This document shows, one piece after another, positions 16,667 through 25,662 of a stretch of DNA of 64,000 bases (positions within the stretch are counted from its first letter, which is position 1; every line of letters begins with the position of its first letter). Location: positions 1,302,001-1,366,000 of the forward strand of contig OZ255620.1 in NCBI GenBank assembly GCA_965276665.1. The letters are read 5' to 3'. The DNA comes from CAWGJC01 sp965276665 (GTDB taxonomy: Bacteria > Pseudomonadota > Alphaproteobacteria > Acetobacterales > Acetobacteraceae). A program made the translations under genes and the position numbers. The notes under the pieces were generated by a model. That model searched no databases. It was not told the origin of the DNA and saw only the letters and a list, made by a program, of their open reading frames with translations.

Positions 16667-16912
16667 TCAGACCGATTCCGCCTCATACAGCCGCACGAAA
16701 TCGCCGAGCGTCACCGGGAAATGCTCGTCGCTCGCCGTGCGGAACGGGTCGACGCCGAGCTCGTCCTCCAGATTGGCGACCAGTACCGCGACGCAGAGGG
16801 AGTCGAGGCCGGATTGCAGCAAGGGCAGATCGTCGGTCAGCGGCGCGAGCGCCTTGCCCTGCTGCGCGGCGATGTCTTCGATCTGGCTGATGATGGTCGC
16901 GCGAACGGTCAT
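16667..16912 (-). CDS. Acyl/peptidyl carrier protein
   Basis: An 81-residue small acidic protein with the phosphopantetheine site LQSGLDSLCVAVL; the Ser of GLDSL is the attachment residue. ATG 16912 has GAGG 7 nt upstream. It is the first gene of the minus-strand operon running to 11286 (carrier, ligase, reductase, Tat solute-binding protein, acyl-CoA synthetase). It differs from housekeeping AcpP by the Cys after DSL and by its setting, so a dedicated pathway role is more likely than general fatty acid synthesis (inference). Confidence 0.85.
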   Translation of the reverse strand: MTVRATIISQIEDIAAQQGKALAPLTDDLPLLQSGLDSLCVAVLVANLEDELGVDPFRTASDEHFPVTLGDFVRLYEAESV

Positions 16913-17155
16913 ACGGGGCCTCGTCTCGGTTTGACAGCAGGAGCGGCCACCGCGCGTCACGGTTTCCGGTAGCGGGAATGTGCCTCGAATCCGGGGTCAG
17001 GTGCCACTTGTTCGTAAGATGCAACTCTTTGGGTGATGGCGCGCGGGCGGTTCCGCCGGGATTGCGGCGCGATCGGATTACTCCTTTCGGGCTAGCCACG
17101 TTGCGCGATGCCCGATCGGCTGCGTAAAATTGTGCTCTCGTCCGACGGAGCGCGC

Positions 17156-18112
17156 ATGGCCCAGCATCACCTCGACGCCACACCGCAGACGATCCGCCGG
17201 GGGGTGTTCGACGCGAGCTTCCCGCCGGTGATGACCGTTTCTTCAGGAGACAGCATCGTCATCGAATGCGTGTCGGGCCGCAGCGAGGTGCTGCCGCCGC
17301 CCGGTTCGGGGATGACCGTGCCGCCCGCGCTCAAAGCCGTGCTCGACGCCAACCTGCCGGGCGGCCCGGGGCATCTGCTCACCGGACCGGTCGCCGTGAC
17401 AGGGGCCGAACCGGGCGACATGCTCGAGATCCGCATCGACGCGATCGAGCTCGGCGCGGATTGGGGCTACAACATGATCCGCCCGCTCGCCGGCACGCTG
17501 CCCGGCGAGTTCCACGACACCACGCTCACGCATCTGCCGGTCGATCGCGCGCGCAACATCTGCACCTTGCCATGGGGCACGGAGCTGCCGCTCGCGCCGT
17601 TTTTCGGCGTGATGGGCGTGGCCCCGCCGCCGGAATTCGGCACCATCGCGTCGAAGGAGCCGCGCATCCATGGCGGCAATCTCGACAACAAGGAGCTGAC
17701 CGCGGGCAGCACGCTGTTCCTGCCGGTCTGGGTTCCGGGCGCCTGCTTCTCCACGGGCGACGGACATGGCGTGCAGGGTGACGGCGAGGTCTGCGTCACC
17801 GCGCTCGAAATGTGCCTCACCGGCACGTTCACGCTGGTTCTGCACAAGGGCGGCGGCGCACAGCGCGCGCTGCTGACGCAGCCGCGCGCGGAAACGCCGA
17901 CGCATTTCATCACCATGGGTCTGAACGAGGATCTCGATCAAGCGATGAAGCAGGCGCTGCGCGAGATGATCGGGTTCATCTGCTCGCGCAGCAACCTCTC
18001 CCGCGAGCAGGCCTACATGTTGTGTTCGCTCGCCGTCGATTTCCATGTGACGCAGTCGGTGAACGGCGAGAAGGGGATTCACGGCATGCTGCGCAAGTCG
18101 CTGCTGTCCTGA
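17156..18112 (+). CDS. Acetamidase/formamidase family protein
   Basis: A 318-residue member of the FmdA/AmdA family, which hydrolyses short amides to ammonia and the acid. Recognisable segments: a VTGAEPGDMLEI strand, the RPLAGTLPGEF region, HGGNLDNKELTAGSTLFLPV (conserved HGGN-D motif) and GDGHGVQGDGEVC with metal- or substrate-binding His/Asp. ATG 17156 has CGGAG 6 nt upstream; the frame extends to 17108 without such a site. It is followed after 14 nt by an amidase gene, so the pair probably forms an amide-utilisation operon divergent from the carrier-protein operon. Confidence 0.87.
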   Translation: MAQHHLDATPQTIRRGVFDASFPPVMTVSSGDSIVIECVSGRSEVLPPPGSGMTVPPALKAVLDANLPGGPGHLLTGPVAVTGAEPGDMLEIRIDAIELGADWGYNMIRPLAGTLPGEFHDTTLTHLPVDRARNICTLPWGTELPLAPFFGVMGVAPPPEFGTIASKEPRIHGGNLDNKELTAGSTLFLPVWVPGACFSTGDGHGVQGDGEVCVTALEMCLTGTFTLVLHKGGGAQRALLTQPRAETPTHFITMGLNEDLDQAMKQALREMIGFICSRSNLSREQAYMLCSLAVDFHVTQSVNGEKGIHGMLRKSLLS

Positions 18113-18126
18113 CGCGGGAGCGCCGC

Positions 18127-19554
18127 ATGGCGGACGACGATCTCTGCTTCACGCCGGCGCATGTGCTGGCGCCGATGATCGCGCGGAAAGACATCTCGCC
18201 GGTCGAGCTCGCCGAGGCGGTGCTGGCGCGCATCCGCGCCTGCGAGCCGCGGGTCAACGCGATGGTGGTGCTGGATGAAGTGGGCGCGCTCGCCGCGGCG
18301 CGGCGTGCGGAACAGGCGCTCGCGGCGGGTGCTCCGCTCGGGCCGCTGCATGGCGTCACCGTCACGATCAAGGATCTGGCGCCGGTCGCCGGGCTGCCAT
18401 TCCAGCGCGGCAGCCGGATCCATGAAGGCGAGACTGCTTTGGAGGACGCGCCGCTCGTCACGCGCCTCAAACAGGCGGGTGCGATCGTGCTCGGCAAGAC
18501 CACGACGTCCGAGTTCGGCTGGAGCGGCGTGAGCCGTTCCCCGCTGACCGGCATCACGCATAATCCCTGGCGGCACGGACTGAATGCGGGTGCGTCCTCC
18601 GCCGGCGCTGGCGCCGCGTCGGCGGCGGGGTACGGGCCGCTGCACCAGGGTTCGGACGGCGCGGGATCGATCCGCATGCCGGCGCATTTCTGCGGGGTGT
18701 TCGGCCTCAAACCCTCTTTCGGGCGCGTGCCCTACGCGCCGCCGGCCAATAACGACTCCATGTCGCATATGGGCCCGCTGACGCGCAGCGTGATGGATGC
18801 GGCGCTGATGCTGCGGGTGATGGCGGGCCCGCATGCCTGGGACCAGACGAGCCTCGAAGCCCCACCGGCCGATTATCCCTCCCGCATTGCGGAGAACGGC
18901 CGCGCGCTCGCCGGCAAGCGCGTCGCCTTTAGCCCGGATCTCGGCCATGCCCGCGTCGATCCAGCGGTGGCCGCGCTGGTGCGGCAGGCGGCGGAGCGCG
19001 TCGCTTCGCTCGGCGCGCAGGTCGAGGAGGTGACGCCCGCCTGGGGACCGGACGGCCCGGAGATGATCCGCTTCTTCTGGTCGGCGCATATGGCGATCCA
19101 TCTGCGCAACCTGCCGGAATGGGAGGCGCGCATGGATCCGGGGCTTGTGGCCTGCGCCAAATCCGGCGGCACGATCGATGTCGCCACCTATGGCCGGATG
19201 CGCGAGCGCAAGCTCGGCTACGCAATGGCGATCAATCGCTGGTTCGAGGATTGGGATTACCTGCTGACGCCGGCCGTCTCCACGCCGGCCTTCCCGCCCG
19301 AGCATTTGCAGCCGCCGCATTGGCCGCAGCATGATTGGGATTGGCTGAGCTGGGCGGAATTCTCCTACCCGTTCAACGCCTCGCACAACCCGGCGGCCTC
19401 GGTGCCGTGCGGGTTCACCGAGGACGGGCTGCCGGTGGGGCTGCAGATCGTCGGCCGCCGGTTCGACGATCTCGGCGTTCTCAAGGCCGCCGCCGCTTAC
19501 GAGGCGGCGCATCCCTGGGCGGAGAAGCGGCCGGCCCTGTGTGCGGCGCTCTAA
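18127..19554 (+). CDS. Amidase-signature family amidase
   Basis: A 475-residue amidase-signature hydrolase. The catalytic Lys is in GVTVTIKDLAPVAG, and the Ser-rich core shows ASSAGAGAASAAG and then GSDGAGSIRMPAHFCG, carrying the cis-Ser and nucleophile Ser. The Gly/Ser loop reads NAGASSAGAG where GGSSGGAA is usual, a modest deviation. The C-terminal NASHNPAASVPCGFTEDGLPVG is typical of the family. It likely hydrolyses an organic amide; no GatB/GatC partners are present, so a tRNA amidotransferase role is unlikely. The last 4 nt overlap the convergent lipoprotein gene. Confidence 0.88.
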   Translation: MADDDLCFTPAHVLAPMIARKDISPVELAEAVLARIRACEPRVNAMVVLDEVGALAAARRAEQALAAGAPLGPLHGVTVTIKDLAPVAGLPFQRGSRIHEGETALEDAPLVTRLKQAGAIVLGKTTTSEFGWSGVSRSPLTGITHNPWRHGLNAGASSAGAGAASAAGYGPLHQGSDGAGSIRMPAHFCGVFGLKPSFGRVPYAPPANNDSMSHMGPLTRSVMDAALMLRVMAGPHAWDQTSLEAPPADYPSRIAENGRALAGKRVAFSPDLGHARVDPAVAALVRQAAERVASLGAQVEEVTPAWGPDGPEMIRFFWSAHMAIHLRNLPEWEARMDPGLVACAKSGGTIDVATYGRMRERKLGYAMAINRWFEDWDYLLTPAVSTPAFPPEHLQPPHWPQHDWDWLSWAEFSYPFNASHNPAASVPCGFTEDGLPVGLQIVGRRFDDLGVLKAAAAYEAAHPWAEKRPALCAAL

Positions 19555-19958
19555 CTCGGCGGGTGCGCATCCAGGTAGCTCAGGCAGGTGCGCACGATCG
19601 GCGCGCAATACGCGTCGGGCGCCAGCGTGCCGTTCTTCTCGCCGGAATACAGGATGCGGGTCACCTTGCCGGATTCGACGCGGAACGTGGCGTGGCAATA
19701 CCCGCCATAGGAGAAGCCGAGGCCGCTGACGACCGGCACGCTCAGGTTCGTGCTACCCGTCGAGGTCGCCGCATAGGTCAGCACGTCGACGTTGCCGAAA
19801 CTGCTGTGCTGATCGGGTGCGCCGAGACAGGATTCTAGATCCACTTCGGAGAGCCCGACCAGCCGGTGCGCGGCGTCCTCGGCGATGCGGGAATCCTTCA
19901 CCGCGCAGGCGGCGAGCATTGCAGGCAGGACGAGAGGAAGCAGGCGGCGTGGATGCAT
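19551..19958 (-). CDS. Small putative lipoprotein of unknown function
   Basis: A 135-residue protein with a lipoprotein signal: MHPRRLLPLVLPAMLAAC, where the lipobox LAAC puts the lipidated Cys at residue 18. The mature part has LVGLSEVDLESCLGAPD, resembling SmpA/BamE-like gene products at the level of pattern only, and three further Cys residues (two in CAPIVRTC) that could form disulfides. ATG 19958 has CGGAG 5 nt upstream; longer starts to 20021 are possible. It follows the CapA-like gene on the same strand after about 60 bp. No function is assigned. Confidence 0.7.
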   Translation of the reverse strand: MHPRRLLPLVLPAMLAACAVKDSRIAEDAAHRLVGLSEVDLESCLGAPDQHSSFGNVDVLTYAATSTGSTNLSVPVVSGLGFSYGGYCHATFRVESGKVTRILYSGEKNGTLAPDAYCAPIVRTCLSYLDAHPPS

Positions 19959-20017
19959 GGTGCTCCGCATTGCAGCATGAGCCGCCTCGCTACGATGCGA
20001 CGCGGCCTGACGTCGAA

Positions 20018-21403
20018 TCACGGGAGAGTGGTTTCACGATCGGCATGGTGCCGCCGTCTGTTTTGCCGCCGTCCGTCTCGCGGCGATTGGGGCGCAACGA
20101 TGTGCGCGACGCCGTTGCCGATTGCCATCTCCGTGCCGAAGCTGCGTGACAATTCGGCGAAGCGCGACAGGATGGCCGCGCCCTCCGCGCCGCCGGCAAG
20201 CCGCGGCCGTCCGCGGCGATGCGCGGGCTCGCCGAAGCCCAGGCTGATCGGATGGATGTCGATCTGCACCGGCTTGCCCTTCTCGAAGGAGCAGAGCGGC
20301 ACCACGCTCTCCCAGTACCGCCGATCCGCCGGAAATCCGCGGCGGTCATTGTCGGTGCGCACGCGATACACCTCGCCCGGCTTCATCGCTGTGCCGGCGC
20401 GGAACCGCTCGTAGCTGTCGGCCGGCACACGCGGCACCAGCTCGTTCTGGCCGATGAAATTGCCGAGGCTGTAGAAGATCGGCCGTCCCTGGTGGAACTC
20501 GATCCCGCGCAGCAGATGCGGCCCGTGCCCGACCACGAGATCCGCGCCCTCCTCGATCATCCGCCGCGCGAAGACCGGCAGGAATTCGGCCGGGTGTTCC
20601 TTGTCGCCGCCCTGCTCGTGGGCATGGAAACTGACCAGCACCAGGTCGGCGAGACCCCGCGCCTCGCGCACCCAATGCGCCATCTCCTCGACGTCGCGCT
20701 GCTTCGGGGCGGTGCGCTTGGCTGGGCTCGTCGCGGCGCGGAAATTCATCTCGCCGAACGGGTGGATGGCGGGATCGTCGGGCGGGAAGCCGGCGCCGAA
20801 GGCGATCCGCTGCTGCCGCTCCGCCTCGAGCCCGAGCTGCTCGGCGATCTCCTTCACCGCAGCGAGCTGCGCCTCGGTGATCTCGTAGACCGTGTCGTGG
20901 CGGAGCGGTGCCACGCCCGGCCGCCCCGGCATGTCGGGGCGCTGCGCGCTCGCTTCCTGGCCGCGCGCGAAGGTGGCGGAGCAGGCGATCATCGCCACCG
21001 TGCCATGCGGATGGGTGTGGTAGGCCGGCCGCCGCGCATCCTCGAGATTGCGGCCGATCCCGGCAAAGGCGAGGCCGCGCTCCTCGAGCGCATCGAGGGT
21101 GAGCCGAAGCCCCGAGACCCCGTAATCGAGCGCGTGGTTGGTCGCCGCGGCGAAAAGATGAAATCCGGCCTCGCCGAGCTCGTCCAGCACCCAGGCGGGC
21201 GCGCCGAAATGCGAGCCGCCGCTCTCCAGCGCCGGATCGCCACGGTACTCGTTCGCCAGCACCTCGAGATTGGTGAAGCCGATATCGGCGCTCCGGATCA
21301 GCTCGAACAGCGGCAGCAGCGTGGGGTCGGTGCGGCTGAGCAGCCGCCTTTGCAGGATGCTGTCGCCGGTGAGCGCGAGACGCAGCGGAACCGTCCGGCT
21401 CAT
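20018..21403 (-). CDS. CapA-family metallophosphatase-like protein (PgsA/CapA type)
   Basis: A 461-residue protein of the CapA superfamily. It has LALTGDSILQRRL at the start, DIGFTNLEVLANEY, FAAATNHALDYG, DLVLVSFHAHEQGGDKEHP and DLVVGHGPHLLRG, which are the metal-binding blocks of this calcineurin-like fold. Family members are tied to poly-gamma-glutamate or capsule synthesis, but many act elsewhere. The start ATG 21403 is set by a perfect AGGAGGT 7 nt upstream. No signal peptide is evident. Its C-terminal 60 residues are basic and low-complexity (RRQNRRRHH), so the true end may be poorly conserved. Confidence 0.82.
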   Translation of the reverse strand: MSRTVPLRLALTGDSILQRRLLSRTDPTLLPLFELIRSADIGFTNLEVLANEYRGDPALESGGSHFGAPAWVLDELGEAGFHLFAAATNHALDYGVSGLRLTLDALEERGLAFAGIGRNLEDARRPAYHTHPHGTVAMIACSATFARGQEASAQRPDMPGRPGVAPLRHDTVYEITEAQLAAVKEIAEQLGLEAERQQRIAFGAGFPPDDPAIHPFGEMNFRAATSPAKRTAPKQRDVEEMAHWVREARGLADLVLVSFHAHEQGGDKEHPAEFLPVFARRMIEEGADLVVGHGPHLLRGIEFHQGRPIFYSLGNFIGQNELVPRVPADSYERFRAGTAMKPGEVYRVRTDNDRRGFPADRRYWESVVPLCSFEKGKPVQIDIHPISLGFGEPAHRRGRPRLAGGAEGAAILSRFAELSRSFGTEMAIGNGVAHIVAPQSPRDGRRQNRRRHHADRETTLP

Positions 21404-21550
21404 GCGAGACCTCCTGTGCCGATGCGCCAGCATGAAGCTGCGGCATCCTGGGTCAAGGCCCAAGGGTCACGACGAATTGACCACCATTGCGCGCGTGAAG
21501 TCAGACGTCTAATTCTCGGAAGCCCACGGAGTTGGCTCCAGGGAGATGGT

Positions 21551-22453
21551 ATGAAAATCGCATCGGGTTGGAGACGCCTCGCGTGGGTCGCTGCACCGAT
21601 CGCGCTGCTCGGCCTCGCATCCTGCCAGCCGGCGGTGCTCGACCCGCAAGGGCCGGTCGGCAGCGCCGAAAAGACCATCCTGATCGACTCGGTCGCGATC
21701 ATGCTGGCGATCGTCGGGCCGACGATCCTCGCCACGCTGGCATTCGCCTGGTGGTTCCGCGCCTCCAACACCCGCGCGCGCTACCTGCCGAACTGGGCCT
21801 ATTCCGGCCAGCTTGAGATGATCGTCTGGGCGATCCCGCTGCTGACCATCATGCTGCTCGGCGGCGTGACCTGGGTGAGCTCGCACGAGCTCGATCCCGC
21901 GGTGCCGCTCGCCTCGAAGCAGCCCCCGCTCGACGTGCAGGTCGTCTCGCTGGATTGGAAATGGCTGTTCATCTACCCCAGCCAGAACGTCGCCAGCGTC
22001 AACCGGCTGGTGATCCCGGCCGGCGTGCCGGTGCATTTCTCGCTCACCTCCGCGAGCGTGATGAACACGTTTTTCATCCCGCAGCTCGGCAGCATGATCT
22101 ACACGATGAACGGGATGTCCGACACGCTGAACCTGATGGCGGACCGGCCCGGCACGTATCGCGGCCAGTCGAGCCATTACAGCGGCGACGGATTTTCCGA
22201 CATGCATTTCGAGGTCGACGCGATGAACGCCGCAGATTTCTCGGCCTGGGTCGGGCAGACCCGCGGCAAGGGGCCGGTGCTCGACGATGCGGGGTACGGG
22301 GCGCTCGCGAAGCAGAGCACCAAGGTTCCACCCTCGACCTACGGCACGGTCGAGCCCGATCTCTATCGCAAAATCGTCACGCAAATCCTGCCGCCCGGAC
22401 CCGGGCCGGCGACGCAGACCAATCCGGGCGCGCCGGTGACGGCGGGAGAGTAG
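21551..22453 (+). CDS. cyoA: Cytochrome bo3 ubiquinol oxidase subunit II
   Basis: A 300-residue lipoprotein-type subunit II. The signal ends in LLGLASC (lipidated Cys), followed by two TM helices (about residues 45-70 and 90-112) and a periplasmic cupredoxin domain with LDWKWLFIYP and VMNTFFIPQLGSMIYTMNGM. The CuA ligands (CxxxC plus His) are absent, as expected for a quinol rather than a cytochrome c oxidase. ATG 21551 is preceded by AGGGAGA; the long upstream frame is antisense to the CapA gene and discarded. First gene of cyoABCD, one nt before cyoB. Confidence 0.96.
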   Translation: MKIASGWRRLAWVAAPIALLGLASCQPAVLDPQGPVGSAEKTILIDSVAIMLAIVGPTILATLAFAWWFRASNTRARYLPNWAYSGQLEMIVWAIPLLTIMLLGGVTWVSSHELDPAVPLASKQPPLDVQVVSLDWKWLFIYPSQNVASVNRLVIPAGVPVHFSLTSASVMNTFFIPQLGSMIYTMNGMSDTLNLMADRPGTYRGQSSHYSGDGFSDMHFEVDAMNAADFSAWVGQTRGKGPVLDDAGYGALAKQSTKVPPSTYGTVEPDLYRKIVTQILPPGPGPATQTNPGAPVTAGE

Positions 22454-22454
22454 C

Positions 22455-24455
22455 ATGTTCGGCAAGCTGACCTGGTCCGCGATCCCGCTCGACCAGCCGA
22501 TTCCGATGATCGCGTCCTGCGTGGTCGCGCTGGTGATCCTGGGGGTGCTGGCGACCGTTCTGGTGAAGGGCTGGCTGCCCTATCTATGGAACGAATGGAT
22601 CACCAGCGTCGATCACAAGCGGATCGGCGTGATGTACGTGCTGCTCGCCATGGTGATGCTGCTGCGCGGCTTCACCGACGCGATCATGATGCGCTCGCAG
22701 CAGGCGCTCGCCTATAATTCGCCCGGCTATCTGCCGCCCGAGCATTATGACCAGATCTTCTCGGCGCATGGCACGCTGATGATCTTCTTCGTCGCCATGC
22801 CCTTCGTGATCGGGCTGATGAATTTCGCCGTGCCGCTGCAGCTCGGCGCGCGCGACGTGGCGTTTCCCACGCTCAACTCCGTCAGCTTCTGGCTGACCGC
22901 CACCGGCGCGCTGCTGGTGAACATGTCGCTGGTGATCGGCGAGTTCGCGCGCACCGGCTGGATCGCCTATCCGCCGCTCTCCGAGCTCGCCTACTCGCCG
23001 GGCGTCGGCGTCGATTATTATCTGTGGGCGTTGCAGATCGCGGGTGTCGGCACGCTGCTCTCGGGCGTCAATCTCGTCACCACCGTGCTGAAGATCCACG
23101 CGCCCGGCATGACCTACATGCGGATGCCGATGTTCTGCTGGACCACGCTCGCCGCCAACCTGCTGATCATCGCCGCTTTCCCGATCCTGACCGCCACCTA
23201 CGCGATGCTGCTGCTCGACCGCTATCTGGGATTCCACTTCTTCACCAATACCGGCGGCGGCAACGTGATGATGTTCATGAACCTCGTCTGGGCCTGGGGG
23301 CATCCGGAGGTCTACATCCTCATCCTGCCGGCGTTCGGCGTGTTCTCCGAGGTGGTGTCAACCTTCTCGGGCAAGCCGCTATTCGGCTACCGCTCCATGG
23401 TGATGGCGACGATGGCGATCTGCATCCTCGCCTTCATGGTCTGGCTGCACCATTTCTTCACCATGGGCGCCGGGTCCGACGTGAACGCGGTATTCGGCAT
23501 CGCGACGATGATCATCGCGGTGCCGACCGGCGTGAAGGTGTTCAACTGGCTGTTCACCATGTATGGCGGCCGGATCGTCTATAGCCCGCCGATGCTGTGG
23601 TCGATCGGCTTCATGGTGACCTTCACGATCGGCGGCATGACCGGCGTTCTGATGGCGGTGCCGCCGGCAGATTTCGTGCTGCACAACAGCCTGTTCCTGG
23701 TGGCGCATTTCCACAACGTGATCATCGGCGGCGTGCTGTTCGGCTCGTTCGCGGGCTACACCTACTGGTTCCCGAAGGCGTTCGGCTTCCGGCTGCATGA
23801 GGGGCTCGGGAAGGCCGCCTTCTGGTGCTGGTTCGTGGGCTTCTACCTGGCGTTCATGCCGCTCTACGTGCTCGGCTTCATGGGCATGACGCGGCGGATG
23901 CAGCATTACGAGGTGGCCGCCTGGCGTCCCTGGCTGCTGATCGCCGGGGTGGGCGTGGTGGTCATCCTCGCCGGCATCGTGCTGCAGATCACGCAGCTCG
24001 TGGTCAGCATCCGCCACCGCGAGAGCCTGCGGGATATCACCGGCGATCCGTGGAACGGCCGCTCGCTCGAATGGTCGACCGCCTCGCCGCCGCCTTCCTT
24101 CAATTTCGGCGTGCTGCCAGATGTCGAGGGCGAGGAAGCCTATTGGGGGATCAAGCAGCGCGCCCGCGAGCAGGGCAGGCTGCACGACGAGCCCGAATAC
24201 GAGCAGATCGAGATGCCGCGCAACAGCCCGACCGGTTTCATCTGCGCCTTCTTCGCGACCATTATGGGCTTCGCGCTGATCTGGCATATCTGGTGGCTGG
24301 TGGCCGTCGCCTTCGTGGGCGCCTTTGCGACCTTCGTCGTGTTCTCCTGGCGTGACCGGGTGGAATACGAGATCCCGGCCGAGGAGGTGGCGCGGATCGA
24401 CCGCGCGAACCGCGAGGCACGGAGTGCCGCACTGGGCGCGAGGCCGGCGGAATGA
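22455..24455 (+). CDS. cyoB: Cytochrome bo3 ubiquinol oxidase subunit I
   Basis: A 666-residue catalytic subunit, matching the usual size (about 660). It carries the haem-copper oxidase core with about 15 TM helices: FSAHGTLMIFFVAMP (low-spin haem His), AWGHPEVYILILPAFG (CuB His, the proton-relay Glu and the cross-linked Tyr), MVWLHHFFTMG (two CuB His) and VAHFHNVIIGG (haem His pair). The Glu in GHPEVY marks an A1-type enzyme. It oxidises ubiquinol, reduces O2 to water and pumps protons. Overlaps cyoC by 4 nt. Confidence 0.97.
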   Translation: MFGKLTWSAIPLDQPIPMIASCVVALVILGVLATVLVKGWLPYLWNEWITSVDHKRIGVMYVLLAMVMLLRGFTDAIMMRSQQALAYNSPGYLPPEHYDQIFSAHGTLMIFFVAMPFVIGLMNFAVPLQLGARDVAFPTLNSVSFWLTATGALLVNMSLVIGEFARTGWIAYPPLSELAYSPGVGVDYYLWALQIAGVGTLLSGVNLVTTVLKIHAPGMTYMRMPMFCWTTLAANLLIIAAFPILTATYAMLLLDRYLGFHFFTNTGGGNVMMFMNLVWAWGHPEVYILILPAFGVFSEVVSTFSGKPLFGYRSMVMATMAICILAFMVWLHHFFTMGAGSDVNAVFGIATMIIAVPTGVKVFNWLFTMYGGRIVYSPPMLWSIGFMVTFTIGGMTGVLMAVPPADFVLHNSLFLVAHFHNVIIGGVLFGSFAGYTYWFPKAFGFRLHEGLGKAAFWCWFVGFYLAFMPLYVLGFMGMTRRMQHYEVAAWRPWLLIAGVGVVVILAGIVLQITQLVVSIRHRESLRDITGDPWNGRSLEWSTASPPPSFNFGVLPDVEGEEAYWGIKQRAREQGRLHDEPEYEQIEMPRNSPTGFICAFFATIMGFALIWHIWWLVAVAFVGAFATFVVFSWRDRVEYEIPAEEVARIDRANREARSAALGARPAE

Positions 24456-25105
24456 GCGCGACAACGGCGGCGTCCGCGGACCCGCACCGGCTCGGCCATG
24501 GCGCGCAAGGCCACATGGCCGAGCATGCCGAGCGCGGACCGGCCTCCAAGCGCATCATCGTCGGCTTCGGGTTCTGGATTTTTCTGCTCAGCGACATCGT
24601 GATGTTCTCGGCCTTCTTCGCGAGCTACGCGGTGCTGTCCCGGCAGACCGCGGGAGGACCGAGCGGGCGTGATCTGTTCGACCTCACCAATGTCGCGATC
24701 GAGACCGGCTGCCTGCTGCTGTCGAGCTTCACCTGCGGCATCGCCAGCATCGGGGCGCGGGCGCACCGGGGCGATATGTTCTACGGCGCGATGGCGGCGA
24801 CCTTCGTGCTGGGCGCCATCTTCCTCGGTCTTGAGGTCCATGAATTCGCCGGCATGGTCGCGATCGGCGCCGGGCCGACGCGGAGCGCCTTCCTCTCCGC
24901 CTTCTTCACCCTGGTCGGCTGCCACGGGCTGCACGTCACCCTCGGGTTGCTCTGGCTGCTGACGATGATGGCGCAGGTCTTCGCCAAGGGATACCGGGCC
25001 GACATCCTGCGCCGCGTGCTTTGCTTCAGCCTGTTCTGGCACGCGCTCGACATCATCTGGGTGGCGCTGTTCACTGTCGTTTATCTGTATGGAGCCGGAC
25101 GATGA
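24452..25105 (+). CDS. cyoC: Cytochrome bo3 ubiquinol oxidase subunit III
   Basis: A 217-residue subunit III with five TM helices: GFGFWIFLLSDIVMFSAFFA opens the first, and HEFAGM, VGCHGLHVTLGLLWLL and LFWHALDIIWVALFTVVYL are conserved late segments. It stabilises the oxidase core. The N-terminal 30 residues are His/Gly-rich and cytoplasmic. It begins inside the cyoB stop (ATGA) and ends in the cyoD start, so translation is coupled along the operon. Confidence 0.95.
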   Translation: MSATTAASADPHRLGHGAQGHMAEHAERGPASKRIIVGFGFWIFLLSDIVMFSAFFASYAVLSRQTAGGPSGRDLFDLTNVAIETGCLLLSSFTCGIASIGARAHRGDMFYGAMAATFVLGAIFLGLEVHEFAGMVAIGAGPTRSAFLSAFFTLVGCHGLHVTLGLLWLLTMMAQVFAKGYRADILRRVLCFSLFWHALDIIWVALFTVVYLYGAGR

Positions 25106-25506
25106 GCGCGACCGAGCTGCCGAACATCACCAATCCTCACGGCGACACCGCGCCGGGCGATGAACGGCTGGAAGGGCATGAGATCGCGGAGGGCCTGCGC
25201 GCCTATCTGGTCGGGCTCGGCCTCGCCGTGCTGATCACCTGCGTCGCGTTCTTCATTTCCGGCACCACGCTGGTCTGGGGTCCGAGCATCCCGATCGCGC
25301 TGTTCGTGCTCGCGATCGGGCAGATGGGCGTGCATCTCGTCTTCTTCCTGCACATCACCACCGGGCCGGACAATGTCAACAACGTGATGGCGCTCGCCTT
25401 TGGCGTGCTGATCGTGTTCCTGGTGATCGGCGGCTCGATCTGGATCATCGGCCATATGAACCAGAACATGCTGCCAATGCAGCAGATCATGCAGATGCAA
25501 CGCTGA
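25102..25506 (+). CDS. cyoD: Cytochrome bo3 ubiquinol oxidase subunit IV
   Basis: A 134-residue small subunit with three TM helices (about residues 34-54, 60-82 and 95-116) and the family motif FALAIGQMGVHLVFFLHI in slightly varied form. It is somewhat longer than the E. coli protein (109) owing to a polar N-terminus. ATG 25102 overlaps the cyoC stop by 4 nt. Its TGA stop abuts the terminal repeat of a family B element, which may also end transcription. No cyoE (haem O synthase) follows in the window. Confidence 0.93.
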   Translation: MSATELPNITNPHGDTAPGDERLEGHEIAEGLRAYLVGLGLAVLITCVAFFISGTTLVWGPSIPIALFVLAIGQMGVHLVFFLHITTGPDNVNNVMALAFGVLIVFLVIGGSIWIIGHMNQNMLPMQQIMQMQR

Positions 25507-25648
25507 GAGCCTGTTGGAAAACGCGCTCTGGCGGCCATCTGACGCGCTTTTCCTATGCTCCGGTGCTCACGGCCAGCAAGGCCGCTCCGCGCCGAGGCTC
25601 GGAAAATCACGCCATATGACTCACCAGACCGCGTTTCCCAACAGACTC
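25507..25648. repeat. Family B inverted-repeat element (B1)
   Basis: A 142-bp non-coding element with terminal inverted repeats beginning GAGCCTGTTGG on the left and ending CCAACAGACTC on the right. Its core matches the element at 61992-62134 (CTGGCGGCC, TCTGACGC, CTCCGGTGCTCACGGCCA, AAGGCCGCTCCGC, GACTCACCA). Flanking trinucleotides are TGA, which is the cyoD stop, and TCA; both fit a TNA pattern but are not identical. It could fold into a long hairpin between the convergent cyoD and acyltransferase genes. It contains no transposase. Confidence 0.75.
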
Positions 25649-25662
25649 TCAGAGTCTGCGCC

